A DNA stretch of 64,000 nt from the NCBI RefSeq assembly GCF_038051925.1, contig NZ_CP150634.1, positions 1,984,001 to 2,048,000 of the forward strand, in the 5' to 3' direction. The notes beneath the pieces are model-generated. The model did no database searches. It was not told the origin of the DNA and worked only from the letters and a program-made list of their open reading frames with translations. Positions within the stretch are counted from its first letter, which is position 1, and every line of letters begins with the position of its first letter. This stretch comes from Methylotuvimicrobium sp. KM2. Lineage in GTDB: Bacteria; Pseudomonadota; Gammaproteobacteria; Methylococcales; Methylomonadaceae. The position numbers and the translations under genes are program-made. Below, one piece after another: positions 34,435-44,092 of this stretch.

Positions 34435-35670
34435 ATGAAGACTGTTTACAAGCTAGCCAGTCACAAGCGAAAACACGGTTTTTTGACGTATCTACTTTTT
34501 GCAGCGTTATCGTTAAGTCATGTGCAGGAATCGCAAGCTGGAGCGACTTTTAAAATCGACGAAACCAAATGGTTGAGTCTTGGCGCCGGTTTAAGGACAA
34601 GCTTTACTTCGGTCGAGTCGGTTGCGGACGGTAATTGGTCGAACGATTTTTTCGTCGATAACATGCGTTTGTATTTGAATGCGCAGATTCACGAGTATAT
34701 CAAGCTGGAAATCAACTCGGAATGTCAAACCTGTAATTCTGGCGGTGAACTTCGATTGTTAGATGCCATCGGTAAATTCGAATTTCATCCGATGGCCAAC
34801 TTGTGGGTCGGGCGCATGCTCGTGCCAGCCGAACGCCGCGAAATGAACGGACCGTTTTATAGTGCCGTGCATAGCATTTATGTCACCGGCGACCGGATCA
34901 GCGGTACGCCGTTCGAGCCGGCTGATTTCAACACGACGATACGTAACGACGGAACCTCTGCGGGATCTTTCGGTCGTGACGACGGTGTGACGTTTTGGGG
35001 TTCGGTTTGGGATGGCCGCATTCAATACGCGCTAGGTATTTTTCAAGGGCTAAGAGGAGGCGCGAACAAGGATGACAATCTGCTCTATGCACAACGATTG
35101 GCTTTCAATTTCTGGGAAGTCGAAAAAAATCCCGGTTATTACACATCGGGTACTTATTACGGCAAGGGTGGAGACATTCTGACCTTGGCGGTTTCCAATC
35201 AATATCAGGAAGACGGAGTGGGTATCGTCGGCGATGCCGGTAATTTCAGGGGCACGGCGATCGATCTGTTGCTCGAAAAAGTATTGGGGAACGGCGGTGT
35301 CGTTACTTTGAACGGGGAATACAAGAACTACGGAATCAATGGTTACAGCATGGCCAGCCGAAAAGCAGGGGGCGGGTTTGCGATGTTCGAAGGTAATGCC
35401 TACGACGTGAGCGGCATGTATTTATTTCCGCAAACGATCGGTATCGGCCAATTTCAACCCTTCGTTCGTTATGTCAACGTCATGCCGAAAAATAGCCCGG
35501 ATCGGAATATGTTCGAGGCCGGGGTGAATTATGTCATCGACGGACATAACGCACGAATCGGTTTAAGTTGGCAATACGGCGATTTGATGACTAAGGGACT
35601 CAATTATAGGGACGATGCGACAGGCGACCAAACCAATGCCTTCCTTCTTGGTTTCCAATACCAAATCTAA
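34435..35670 (+). CDS. Outer-membrane porin of the urea/amide uptake module (FmdC-like)
   Basis: 411 aa with a signal peptide (KRKHGFLTYLLFAALSLSHVQESQA) and a beta-rich body of alternating polar and hydrophobic strands ending in FLLGFQYQI, as outer-membrane barrels do. ATG 34435 is 6 bases after GGGGGA; ATG 34429 would be too close to it. It sits 24 bp before urtA. In Methylophilus the porin gene fmdC precedes an amide/urea ABC transporter, so the same role, passage of urea over the outer membrane, is inferred here. Two Cys (CQTC near residue 95) are unusual for a porin. Confidence 0.78.
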   Translation: MKTVYKLASHKRKHGFLTYLLFAALSLSHVQESQAGATFKIDETKWLSLGAGLRTSFTSVESVADGNWSNDFFVDNMRLYLNAQIHEYIKLEINSECQTCNSGGELRLLDAIGKFEFHPMANLWVGRMLVPAERREMNGPFYSAVHSIYVTGDRISGTPFEPADFNTTIRNDGTSAGSFGRDDGVTFWGSVWDGRIQYALGIFQGLRGGANKDDNLLYAQRLAFNFWEVEKNPGYYTSGTYYGKGGDILTLAVSNQYQEDGVGIVGDAGNFRGTAIDLLLEKVLGNGGVVTLNGEYKNYGINGYSMASRKAGGGFAMFEGNAYDVSGMYLFPQTIGIGQFQPFVRYVNVMPKNSPDRNMFEAGVNYVIDGHNARIGLSWQYGDLMTKGLNYRDDATGDQTNAFLLGFQYQI

Positions 35671-35694
35671 TTTCAATTACCTCGGGAACAGACT

Positions 35695-36993
35695 ATGAAG
35701 AAACTATCGAAAAATATTAAATTATTGAGCATTGCGGCCGTTGCATCGTTTTTTTCAGTTACGGCTCCGACCGCTTCCGCCGAAGAAACGATCAAAGTCG
35801 GCGTCTTGCATTCATTGTCGGGCACGATGGCGATTAGCGAAACGACCCTCAAGGATACGATGCTGATGTTGATCGAGGAACAGAACAAAAAAGGCGGCTT
35901 GCTCGGCAAGAAACTCGAACCGGTCGTCGTAGACCCGGCCTCGAACTGGCCTTTGTTCGCCGAGAAAGCACGCGAACTCTTGACCAAGGACAAGGTTGCG
36001 GCGATCTTCGGTTGCTGGACTTCTGTCTCGCGTAAATCGGTATTGCCGGTCGTCGAGGAATTGAATGGTTTGTTGTTCTATCCGGTGCAATACGAAGGCG
36101 AGGAATCGTCGAAAAACGTGTTCTACACCGGCGCGGCGCCGAATCAGCAGGCGATTCCGGCCGTCGATTATTTGATGAACGATTTCGGCGCCGAACGCTG
36201 GGTGTTGGCCGGTACCGACTATGTCTATCCGCGCACCACCAACAAGATTCTCGAGGCCTATCTGAAAGCCAAGGGCGTTGATGAAAAGGACATCATGATC
36301 AACTACACGCCGTTCGGTCATTCCGATTGGCAAAGCATCGTGTCGGATATCAAGAAATTTGGTTCGGCCGGTAAGAAAACGGCGGTTGTTTCGACGATCA
36401 ACGGCGATGCCAACATTCCTTTCTATAAAGAATTGGGCAATCAAGGCATTTCATCTGAGGACATTCCGGTCGTTGCATTCTCGGTCGGCGAAGAGGAGTT
36501 ATCAGGCATCGATACCAAGCCGTTGGTCGGTCACCTAGCCGCTTGGAATTATTTCATGAGTGTCGATACGACCAAGAACGCTGCCTTTATCAAGCAATGG
36601 CACGAGTTTATCAAGAATCCGAAACGCGTGACCAACGATCCGATGGAAGCGCATTACATCGGTTTCAACATGTGGGTCAAGGCGGTCGAAAAGGCCGGTA
36701 CAACCGACCCGGATGCCGTGCAAAAAGCGATCATCGGCGTCGAGGCTCCGAACCTGACCGGCGGTATCTCGAAAATGCTGCCGAACCACCACATCACCAA
36801 GCCGGTATTAATCGGCGAAATTCAGGAAGACGGCCAGTTCTTGACCGTTTGGCAAACCAATAAATTGGTTCCGGGCGACGCCTGGTCGGATTTTCTGCCG
36901 GAGAGTAAGCCGATCATTGCCGACTGGACGCCACCAATTCTGTGCGGCAACTTCAATACCGAAACCAAAAAGTGTTCCGGGCAAAATTATTGA
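35695..36993 (+). CDS. urtA: Urea ABC transporter, substrate-binding protein
   Basis: 432 aa periplasmic binding protein with a signal peptide cleaved after ASAEE-type site. IKVGVLHSLSGTMAISETTLKDTMLMLIEE, DPASNWPLFAEKARELL, FGCWTSVSRKSVLPVVEE and LLFYPVQYEGEESSKNVFYTGAAPNQQ are the diagnostic UrtA/AmiC segments. It delivers urea to UrtBC. The last residues include Cys (ILCGNFNTETKKCSG) as in other UrtA proteins. Second gene in the module, followed by a strong intercistronic hairpin and then urtB. Confidence 0.95.
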   Translation: MKKLSKNIKLLSIAAVASFFSVTAPTASAEETIKVGVLHSLSGTMAISETTLKDTMLMLIEEQNKKGGLLGKKLEPVVVDPASNWPLFAEKARELLTKDKVAAIFGCWTSVSRKSVLPVVEELNGLLFYPVQYEGEESSKNVFYTGAAPNQQAIPAVDYLMNDFGAERWVLAGTDYVYPRTTNKILEAYLKAKGVDEKDIMINYTPFGHSDWQSIVSDIKKFGSAGKKTAVVSTINGDANIPFYKELGNQGISSEDIPVVAFSVGEEELSGIDTKPLVGHLAAWNYFMSVDTTKNAAFIKQWHEFIKNPKRVTNDPMEAHYIGFNMWVKAVEKAGTTDPDAVQKAIIGVEAPNLTGGISKMLPNHHITKPVLIGEIQEDGQFLTVWQTNKLVPGDAWSDFLPESKPIIADWTPPILCGNFNTETKKCSGQNY

Positions 36994-37041
36994 ACAGGCC
37001 GTACTGAAGTGGAGAGTAGGGTAAGTATATAAGCTAACCGG

Positions 37042-37075
37042 GCACCGCGTACCGTCTGCAAAAGGTACGCGGTGC
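37042..37075 (+). promoter_or_regulatory. Intercistronic 12-bp perfect hairpin between urtA and urtB
   Basis: GCACCGCGTACC (37042-37053) pairs perfectly with GGTACGCGGTGC (37064-37075) around a 10-base loop. There is no T-run, so it probably protects the urtA message from 3' decay, giving more binding protein than membrane subunits, a common arrangement in ABC operons (inference). Confidence 0.55.
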
Positions 37076-37111
37076 GAACCCTACGATTGATCAATCATTT
37101 TAGGAACTCTT

Positions 37112-38806
37112 ATGAAAGCGAATTCATTCACATGGCGTATGTCGTTATTGGCCTTATTGATGCTATGCGTCCGGCCCGGTATTGCGTTGGATGAGTCGAC
37201 CGCTGAAACGGCTGATAATCAGGAAGTCTCGGAACAGCAAGCCCAAACCGTTCTCGATCCGTTTGCCGATGCCCTGGCGCGTTTGCTTCTTGGCAGCATG
37301 AAAGATCGCGAGCAGGCCAGCGAGCAAATAAGCATGACCGGACATCCCAGGTCTTTACTAATTTTGGAAGCTTTGTTGGATAGCCGTTTATATGCATTGC
37401 GTGATAAACAAACGGCGGTGATCGCTACCGAAGTCGGTCAAGGCTACCGGATCGCCGAGGCGTCGACCGGGGCCGATTTAGGTCTTGTCGATCGTTCTGA
37501 CTTGTCGAAAGTTAACATTACCAACAGCTTGCGCACCAAGCTACGCAAGAAAATAGCTCTTCTACAGTTGCAATCGGATGATGCTTCGGTCAGGCACTCT
37601 GCGGTCAATGCGATGGTCAAGACAGCCGACGCGAAAACGCTGGAGTTGTTGAAGGAGCACGAATCGACCGAACAAGACGCGGAGGTGCTATCGACAATTC
37701 GTCTGATTTTTGCCCTACACGATCTGCAAAATAGCGACAAATCGGTCCGTCTGAACGCGATGGACACTTTGAAGGAATACAACAGTCTCGAAGCCTACAA
37801 TCGCTTGAATGCATTGGTCGAAAAGGACAGCGCCGGCAATTTCATCGAAACGGATACCGAAGTCAGGAAAAAAGCCCAGGCCGCTCTGAAAAAAATCGAC
37901 GCCCGGCTGCAGTTTTACAGCAGTATCGAAACGGTGTTCTTCGGGCTGAGTCTCGGCGCGGTGCTAGTGCTGGCCGCGATCGGGCTGGCGATCACGTTCG
38001 GCGTGATGGGCGTGATCAACATGGCGCACGGAGAATTGATGATGCTCGGCGCTTATACGACCTATGTGATGCAACAGATCATGCCCCATCATATCGGTTT
38101 GTCGGTAATTCTGGCGATTCCTTCGGCGTTCATGATTTCGGCGCTGGTCGGCGTCGCGATCGAACGAGGCATTATCCGGTTTCTGTACGGTCGGCCGCTC
38201 GAAACCTTGCTGGCGACTTTCGGCATAAGCCTGTTCTTGCAGCAAACGGTGCGTTCGATTTTTTCGCCGCTGAACCGCAGCGTCACGACGCCGGTATGGA
38301 TGAGCGGTTCGTGGCAGATCAACGATTTTCTGTCGCTGACTTGGAATCGTTTTTACATCGTGCTGTTTTGCTTGCTGGTATTTGCGGCGCTATTGCAAAT
38401 TCTTAAGAAGACGCGGCTGGGTCTCGAAGTCAGGGCCGTCGCGCAAAACCGCAACATGGCGAAGGCGATGGGCATTCCGACCGCCCGGGTCGATGCGATG
38501 ACCTTCGGGCTGGGCTCGGGCATCGCCGGAGTCGCCGGTGTTGCATTGAGCCAGATCACCAATGTCGGGCCGAATCTGGGGCAGAACTATATCGTCGATT
38601 CGTTCATGGTCGTCGTCTTCGGCGGCGTCGGCAATCTTTGGGGCACATTGGTCGCCGGGTTCTCGCTCGGTATCGCCAACAAGATACTCGAACCCCATGC
38701 CGGCGCGGTGCTCGCGAAGATTTTGGTATTGGTGTTCATCATTCTGTTCATTCAAAAACGCCCGCGCGGACTGTTTCCGCAAAAGGGCCGCGCGGCGGAG
38801 GCATGA
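37112..38806 (+). CDS. urtB: Urea ABC transporter, permease UrtB
   Basis: 564 aa. A signal peptide and an N-terminal extracytoplasmic HEAT-like region (about 30-268; DASVRHSAVNAMVKTADAKTLELL, KSVRLNAMDTLKEYN) precede a LivH-type permease domain with about eight helices from residue 272 (LSLGAVLVLAAIGLAITFGVMGVINMAHGELMMLGAY). This two-part layout is typical of UrtB. Start ATG 37112 has AGGAA upstream. The stop overlaps the urtC start by four bases (ATGA). Confidence 0.95.
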   Translation: MKANSFTWRMSLLALLMLCVRPGIALDESTAETADNQEVSEQQAQTVLDPFADALARLLLGSMKDREQASEQISMTGHPRSLLILEALLDSRLYALRDKQTAVIATEVGQGYRIAEASTGADLGLVDRSDLSKVNITNSLRTKLRKKIALLQLQSDDASVRHSAVNAMVKTADAKTLELLKEHESTEQDAEVLSTIRLIFALHDLQNSDKSVRLNAMDTLKEYNSLEAYNRLNALVEKDSAGNFIETDTEVRKKAQAALKKIDARLQFYSSIETVFFGLSLGAVLVLAAIGLAITFGVMGVINMAHGELMMLGAYTTYVMQQIMPHHIGLSVILAIPSAFMISALVGVAIERGIIRFLYGRPLETLLATFGISLFLQQTVRSIFSPLNRSVTTPVWMSGSWQINDFLSLTWNRFYIVLFCLLVFAALLQILKKTRLGLEVRAVAQNRNMAKAMGIPTARVDAMTFGLGSGIAGVAGVALSQITNVGPNLGQNYIVDSFMVVVFGGVGNLWGTLVAGFSLGIANKILEPHAGAVLAKILVLVFIILFIQKRPRGLFPQKGRAAEA

Positions 38807-39900
38807 GCATGAAGAGTCTGTTTATCAGTAATGACAAGACGGCGAATGTCGTGCTGCTATCTTTGATCTCGTTGACCGCGCTGGTGCCCCTTTGCAATTT
38901 AACTTTTCCAAGCGGTTCGGCGCTGCATTTTTCGGCCTATACCGTATCCTTGCTCGGCAAGTATCTGACCTTTGCGTTACTGGGCTTGTCGCTCGACTTG
39001 GTTTGGGGCTATTGCGGCATCCTCGCGCTCGGTCACGGTGCGTTCTTCGCATTGGGCGGTTATGCGATGGGGATGTATCTCATGCGCCAAATTGGTGAGC
39101 GCGGCGTTTATGGCGATCCGATTTTGCCCGATTTCATGGTGTTTTTAGATTGGAAAGAACTGCCATGGTACTGGTACGGCTTCGATCAATTCTGGTTTGC
39201 GCTGCCGATGGTGCTGCTGGCGCCGGGTGTGTTGGCTTTCGTGTTCGGTTGGCTCGCGTTCCGTTCTCGGGTAACCGGCGTGTATCTGTCGATCATCACG
39301 CAGGCTTTGACTTATGCCTTGATGCTGGCTTTTTTCCGCAACGAAATGGGCTTCGGCGGCAACAACGGCTTGACCGACTTCAAGGACATCCTCGGTTTCA
39401 ACATTCAATCCGAAGCGGTCAGAGTCACGCTATTCATGATTTCCGGACTTGCCCTTATTGGTGCATTTTTGCTGTCGAGATGGATCGCGTGCACCAAACT
39501 GGGTCGTGTCGTGACCGCTGTGCGCGATCATGAGGCGCGCGTGCGCTTTTTGGGCTACCGGGTCGAAATGTTCAAGCTCTGGATATTCGTGTTCGCGGCG
39601 ATGCTGGCCGGAATTGCCGGCGCATTGTATGTACCGCAGGTCGGTATCATCAATCCGAGCGAATTTTCGCCGTTGAACTCGTTGGAGATCGTCGTCTGGG
39701 TCGCGATCGGTGGGCGGGGTACGCTGTACGGCGCGATCATCGGCGCGATGCTGGTCAATTACGGCAAAACGGTGTTGACCGGCTTGCTTCCGGAAATTTG
39801 GTTATTCACATTGGGCGCGACTTTCGTTCTCGTCACGGTATTTATGCCGAATGGATTGGCAGGTTTGTTGCTTAAGAAAAGCGGGGGGTCGCGGACATGA
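38803..39900 (+). CDS. urtC: Urea ABC transporter, permease UrtC
   Basis: 365 aa LivM-type permease with about ten hydrophobic helices; LSLDLVWGYCGILALGHGAFFALGGYAMGMYLM near residue 66 and NEMGFGGNNGLTDFK near 178 are diagnostic. I chose ATG 38803, overlapping the urtB stop, not the open frame upstream to 38638, which lies inside urtB. ATG 38809 is a second possibility. Overlaps urtD by four bases. Confidence 0.95.
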   Translation: MSMKSLFISNDKTANVVLLSLISLTALVPLCNLTFPSGSALHFSAYTVSLLGKYLTFALLGLSLDLVWGYCGILALGHGAFFALGGYAMGMYLMRQIGERGVYGDPILPDFMVFLDWKELPWYWYGFDQFWFALPMVLLAPGVLAFVFGWLAFRSRVTGVYLSIITQALTYALMLAFFRNEMGFGGNNGLTDFKDILGFNIQSEAVRVTLFMISGLALIGAFLLSRWIACTKLGRVVTAVRDHEARVRFLGYRVEMFKLWIFVFAAMLAGIAGALYVPQVGIINPSEFSPLNSLEIVVWVAIGGRGTLYGAIIGAMLVNYGKTVLTGLLPEIWLFTLGATFVLVTVFMPNGLAGLLLKKSGGSRT

Positions 39901-40715
39901 CTATGCCTTTGCTTGATCGATATAAAACCTTCGATTTTGTCAGAAGGCCTGTCAAGCCCGGCGAACTCGATGTATCGCACAAAACGATTCTCTATCTTGA
40001 AGATGTCAGCGTTAGTTTCGATGGCTTCAAGGCTTTGAACAATCTGTCCTTATACATAGACAACGGCGAATTGCGTTGCCTGATCGGACCGAATGGAGCC
40101 GGCAAGACGACGCTGATGGATGTGATTACCGGCAAGACGAAGCCCGACAGCGGTTCGGTCTTTTTCGGGCAAACCATCGATTTGCTCGAATTGGACGAGC
40201 CGGCGATCGCGCAGGCCGGCATCTGCCGCAAGTTCCAAAAGCCGAGCGTGTTCGAAAATTTGAGCGTGTTCGACAATCTGGAATTGGCGATGAAAACGGA
40301 CAAGGGGGCCTGGCCGGTGCTATTCGCAAGACTGAACGGCGAGCAGCGCGACCGCATCGAAGAGGTGCTGACGACGATTGGACTGATCGAGCATCGCAAA
40401 CAACAAGCCGGGATCTTGTCGCATGGACAAAAGCAATGGCTCGAGATCGGCATGTTGCTGATGCAGGAGCCGAAAGTAATGTTGGTCGACGAACCGGTTG
40501 CCGGCATGACTCATCAAGAAATCGACCGCACCGCTGAATTGCTGCTGTCGTTGCAAGGCAAGCATTCGATCGTCGTGGTCGAACACGACATGGAATTCGT
40601 GCGCTCGATCGCGCGCAAGGTCACAGTATTGCATGAAGGTTCGGTATTGACCGAGGGCACGATGGACGAAGTACAAAACGACCCTCGCGTGATTCAAGTG
40701 TATCTGGGGGACTAA
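39897..40715 (+). CDS. urtD: Urea ABC transporter, ATP-binding protein UrtD
   Basis: 272 aa LivG-type ATPase. Walker A is GPNGAGKTTL near residue 61. The signature region reads LSHGQKQWLEIGMLL near 174 and Walker B VMLVDEPVAGMT near 194, with H-loop VVVEHDMEF near 222. The LSHGQ form (not LSGGQ) is normal for UrtD. Start overlaps urtC (ATGA), stop overlaps urtE (TAATG). Confidence 0.95.
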   Translation: MTMPLLDRYKTFDFVRRPVKPGELDVSHKTILYLEDVSVSFDGFKALNNLSLYIDNGELRCLIGPNGAGKTTLMDVITGKTKPDSGSVFFGQTIDLLELDEPAIAQAGICRKFQKPSVFENLSVFDNLELAMKTDKGAWPVLFARLNGEQRDRIEEVLTTIGLIEHRKQQAGILSHGQKQWLEIGMLLMQEPKVMLVDEPVAGMTHQEIDRTAELLLSLQGKHSIVVVEHDMEFVRSIARKVTVLHEGSVLTEGTMDEVQNDPRVIQVYLGD

Positions 40716-41491
40716 TGCTGAACATCAATTCATTGAATCAATATTACCGCGAAAGCCACACGCTGTGGGACTTGCAACTATCGGTTCCGGAAGGTGGTTG
40801 CGTCTGCCTTATGGGACGCAACGGCGTCGGTAAAACGACCTTGCTGAAATGTATCATGGGTCTGATTCCGGTGCGCAGCGGCGAAATGCTGTTCGACGGC
40901 GTCGATCTCGCGCCGCTAAAACCCGAGCAACGCGCCGAACTCGGCATCGGTTTTGTGCCGCAGGGCCGCGAGATTTTTCCGCTGCTGACGGTCGAGGAGA
41001 ATCTAAAAATCGGTTTGCGCGCGGCGCGAAAACACGGCATCAAAAAAGTGCCGGAGCATATTTTCGAGATATTCCCTGTGCTGAAGCAGATGCTCGGGCG
41101 GCGCGGGGGCGATCTGTCCGGCGGCCAACAGCAGCAATTGGCAATCGGGCGGGCCTTGGTGCTCAATCCGAGATTGCTGATTCTGGACGAGCCGACCGAG
41201 GGCATACAGCCGAACATCGTCAGCGAAATAGGCGACGTGATCATTCGCTTGAACAAGGCTAGAGGCGTTGCGACTCCCTTGCTGAAAAACGAGGCCAAGG
41301 ACGAGGTTCGCGAAGCGATCAAGACGATCAACCGCGACATGGGCGTCACGGTTTTGTTGGTCGAACAAAAACTGCCGTTCGCGCGCAAGGTCGCCGACCG
41401 TTTCTGCATCATGGAGCGCGGGCGAAGCGTCGCGGCGGGCGAGATGGGCGAATTGGACGAAACGAAGGTCAAGCGCTATTTGACGGTGTGA
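40715..41491 (+). CDS. urtE: Urea ABC transporter, ATP-binding protein UrtE, with an extra segment
   Basis: 258 aa LivF-type ATPase: Walker A GRNGVGKTTL near residue 34, signature LSGGQQQQLAIGRAL near 135, Walker B LLILDEPTEGIQPNIV near 155. Usual UrtE proteins are about 230 aa. Here an additional stretch of roughly 20 residues (ARGVATPLLKNEAKDEVREAI, about 182-202) stands between the D-loop helix and the switch strand LLVEQ. It is charged and probably helical, and does not break the frame. The switch residue is Gln, as in other UrtE. Confidence 0.93.
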   Translation: MLNINSLNQYYRESHTLWDLQLSVPEGGCVCLMGRNGVGKTTLLKCIMGLIPVRSGEMLFDGVDLAPLKPEQRAELGIGFVPQGREIFPLLTVEENLKIGLRAARKHGIKKVPEHIFEIFPVLKQMLGRRGGDLSGGQQQQLAIGRALVLNPRLLILDEPTEGIQPNIVSEIGDVIIRLNKARGVATPLLKNEAKDEVREAIKTINRDMGVTVLLVEQKLPFARKVADRFCIMERGRSVAAGEMGELDETKVKRYLTV

Positions 41492-41519
41492 CGATGGTAA
41501 AAGCACATCGGCACGCATT

Positions 41520-41935
41520 GTGGTAGCGAAGTTCCAGATCGCGATTTCGGAGCCGGGAAGGTTGCTCTCGTTCCGACGCTTGCCGTTATAGACAAGTATC
41601 CCCAAACTTGATGTACAGAATTTATCGAATAACTATAAGCGGTAATGTTTGTAAAACTGTGATTTATTGAACGTCAGTGCCTTCGATTGTCGCGACGAAG
41701 GCGTCGCTCCTACAGGGGGCGGCGGATGTTCCGTGGGAGCGATCCCCTGATCGCGATTTCGAGGCCGAGAGTGTTAAGTGACAATAAATGGTATCGAGGC
41801 CACATTGGCTAAGATAGCAAAAGGATAATTTATGACTTATGTATAACGATGAGCGCTCCGGCGTGGGAATGCAGATCTGGGGCGAGTAAATATACCTCGA
41901 TATGGGTTCCCACGGAGGACCGTGGGAACCAGAAA
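41520..41935. repeat. Family E repeat followed by a family D block
   Basis: E part: GATCGCGATTTCGGAGCC (41538), TTGCCGTTATAGACAAGTA (41580), GTCGCGACGAAGGCGTCGCT (41689), GTGGGAGCGATCCCCTGATC (41731). D part: CGCTCCGGCGTGGGAATGC (41853) and GGGTTCCCACGGAGGACC (41910). These fill the 490 bp between the urt and ure genes, so the two blocks may be separately transcribed. Confidence 0.7.
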
Positions 41936-41981
41936 AAACTCTGCGCCCCAGCGCCTCTGCACGAGATAAAACAACTATCTT

Positions 41982-42578
41982 ATGGTGAAAATGATGATCA
42001 ATAACAAATACACTGCGGCGCTAGTCGCTTCGATACTTCTGTTGCCGATACAGGCCTTCGCGCATCTCGGCACCGGTGCGGATCATGGATTCGGCGAAGG
42101 AGTTATACATCCGTTGCTCGGTTCGGATCATCTGTTGGTGATGATTGCGGTCGGCCTGTGGGCTTTTTGTTTTGGAGGGCGGGGGCGCTGGTTATTGCCT
42201 TTGAGTTTCCTGTCGGCAATGGCTTTCGGGGCAGGTTTGGCATTCGCCGGTATTTCGGTGGCTTATCCGGAATATTGGGTGGCGTTGTCGGTACTGGTCT
42301 CGGGAATTATCGTGCTGTGCGACTGGCACCTTTCGTTGACGCAGGCTTGCATCGTGGCGGCCATGTTCGCATTGAGTCACGGCTATGTGCATGCATTGGA
42401 AATCGGTCCCGATACGGACCGAACCGGTTATGCCTTGGGCTTTTTGCTTTCAACCGCCTCGTTGCACGGCATCGGTTTGGCGGCAGGTTTACTGAGCCCC
42501 GTGATTTTGAAATGGACACGCGCCGCTGTTGCTATATCGTGTGCAACGGTAGGCCTGACCTTGTTGCTCGGTGCTTGA
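41982..42578 (+). CDS. ureJ: HupE/UreJ-family nickel transporter-like membrane protein
   Basis: 198 aa with a signal-like first helix (LVASILLLPIQAFA) and six further helices. HLGTGADHGFGEGVIHPLLGSDHLLVMIAVG near residue 28 holds the HPLxGxDH motif of the HupE/UreJ family, thought to bind and import nickel for urease or hydrogenase. Start could be at 41982, 41991 or 41994. The last codons overlap ureD by 8 bp, joining it to the urease operon. Confidence 0.88.
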   Translation: MVKMMINNKYTAALVASILLLPIQAFAHLGTGADHGFGEGVIHPLLGSDHLLVMIAVGLWAFCFGGRGRWLLPLSFLSAMAFGAGLAFAGISVAYPEYWVALSVLVSGIIVLCDWHLSLTQACIVAAMFALSHGYVHALEIGPDTDRTGYALGFLLSTASLHGIGLAAGLLSPVILKWTRAAVAISCATVGLTLLLGA

Positions 42579-43431
42579 GCCGGTGTACAGCGACAGATGC
42601 GCGGTAAACGAAGCCGGAATCGATTCGCGTCAGGGTTGGCAGGCCGAGTTGTCGCTGGGCTTTATGAAGACCGAAAGCAGAACGGTGTTGCGGCGCAGGG
42701 CTCATCGCGGCCCATTGACCGTGCAACGGCCGTTTTATCCCGAAGGCGATGTGTGTCATCTGTATTTGTTGCATCCGCCTGGCGGCATCGTTGCCGGAGA
42801 CCAATTGACGATAGAAGTCAAAGCCGAACACGGCAGTCATGCCTTGATCACGACGCCTGCCGCCGGTAAGTTTTACCGCAGTGAAGGCGAAAGCGCGTCT
42901 CAGTCGGTCGCGATGACGATCGAAGAAAATGCGGTCTTGGAATGGCTGCCGCAAGAAACGATCGTCTTCGAAGGCGCGCGGCTGAGGTCTGCCACGACGA
43001 TCAATATCGATCCCGGCGCGCGTTTCATCGCATGGGAGATCATCGTATTAGGTCGTCCCGCATCCGGCGAAGGTTTTGAACTGGGTGAAGCCTTATTGAA
43101 TTGGCGCATAGCGCTGGAAGACGAGCCGGTTTATTTGGAGCGTTTGCGCCTCGACGCGCAAGCCTTCGCGGCACGTTGGGGTATGAATCGTCATTCGGCT
43201 TGCGGAACCTTGTTTACTTATCCTGCTTCGACAGAAGTTTTAGAGATTGTGCGAAACATGATCGGCGACGCACCTGGACGCGGCGTCACACGCATCGATG
43301 ATTTATTGATTTGCCGCGCATTGGATCACAGAGCCGATAAACTGCGCGACTTTTTCAACCAGGTTTGGGCGGCTATTCGCGAGGCGACGGTAGGCCGCAA
43401 AGCCTGTATGCCGCGTATCTGGGCGACATGA
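42571..43431 (+). CDS. ureD: Urease accessory protein UreD
   Basis: 286 aa urease chaperone that forms the UreDFG complex for nickel loading. GWQAELSLGFMKTESRTVLRRRAHRGPLTVQRPFYPEG near residue 22, HPPGGIVAGDQL near 69 and TTPAAGKFYRS near 91 are diagnostic. The start is GTG at 42571, inside the end of ureJ (8 bp overlap), suggesting coupled translation. Next is ureA after 29 bp. Confidence 0.94.
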   Translation: MLEPVYSDRCAVNEAGIDSRQGWQAELSLGFMKTESRTVLRRRAHRGPLTVQRPFYPEGDVCHLYLLHPPGGIVAGDQLTIEVKAEHGSHALITTPAAGKFYRSEGESASQSVAMTIEENAVLEWLPQETIVFEGARLRSATTINIDPGARFIAWEIIVLGRPASGEGFELGEALLNWRIALEDEPVYLERLRLDAQAFAARWGMNRHSACGTLFTYPASTEVLEIVRNMIGDAPGRGVTRIDDLLICRALDHRADKLRDFFNQVWAAIREATVGRKACMPRIWAT

Positions 43432-43460
43432 ATACATAAATCCGATATCAAGGATAACTA

Positions 43461-43763
43461 ATGCAATTGACACCACGCGAAAAAGACAAATTACTGCTTT
43501 TTACGGCCGCATTGTTGGCCGAGCGCCGCAGGAATAGAGGCCTAAAGCTCAATTATCCGGAAGCGGTCGCCTATATTTCGGCCGCGATCATGGAAGGCGC
43601 TAGGGACGGGCGAGCCGTCGCCGAATTGATGGAATACGGCAGAACGCTGCTGAACAAAGACGACGTAATGGACGGCGTTTGCGAAATGCTGCCCGAAGTG
43701 CAGGTCGAAGCGACTTTTCCGGATGGGACCAAACTGGTCACGGTCCATAATCCGATCGAATAG
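43461..43763 (+). CDS. ureA: Urease gamma subunit
   Basis: 100 aa, the normal size. [23 protein letters not shown] at the start and [21 protein letters not shown] near residue 27 are the UreA signatures. Structural subunit of the trimer UreABC. 8 bp separate it from ureB. Confidence 0.97.
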   Translation: MQLTPREKDKLLLFTAALLAERRRNRGLKLNYPEAVAYISAAIMEGARDGRAVAELMEYGRTLLNKDDVMDGVCEMLPEVQVEATFPDGTKLVTVHNPIE

Positions 43764-43771
43764 GAGATAGC

Positions 43772-44092
43772 ATGATTCCCGGTGAAATCATTACAGTCGA
43801 CGGCGATCTTGAAATAAATGCCGGACGCAAGGCGATACGCTTGACGATCGCGAACAGCGGCGACCGTCCGATTCAGGTCGGCTCGCATTATCATTTTTAT
43901 GAAACCAATCCGGCCTTGAAATTCGATCGCGATAAGGCTCGCGGCTATCGGCTCGATATTCCGGCCGGCACCGCGGTACGCTTCGAACCCGGTCAGCAAC
44001 GCGAAGTGCAATTGGTGCCTTTTGCCGGGTTGCGTAGAATTTACGGATTTCGCGGGCAAATCATGGGCGCGTTGGAGGACAATCATGAGTAA
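43772..44092 (+). CDS. ureB: Urease beta subunit
   Basis: 106 aa. MIPGEI at the start, [22 protein letters not shown] near residue 30 and RRIYGFRG near 88 are typical. Structural subunit; overlaps ureC by 8 bp. Confidence 0.97.
   Translation: MIPGEIITVDGDLEINAGRKAIRLTIANSGDRPIQVGSHYHFYETNPALKFDRDKARGYRLDIPAGTAVRFEPGQQREVQLVPFAGLRRIYGFRGQIMGALEDNHE

Noticed and set aside
38638..38802. Extended UrtC start
   Set aside because: The extension lies within urtB in another frame; the ATGA overlap start is the normal arrangement.
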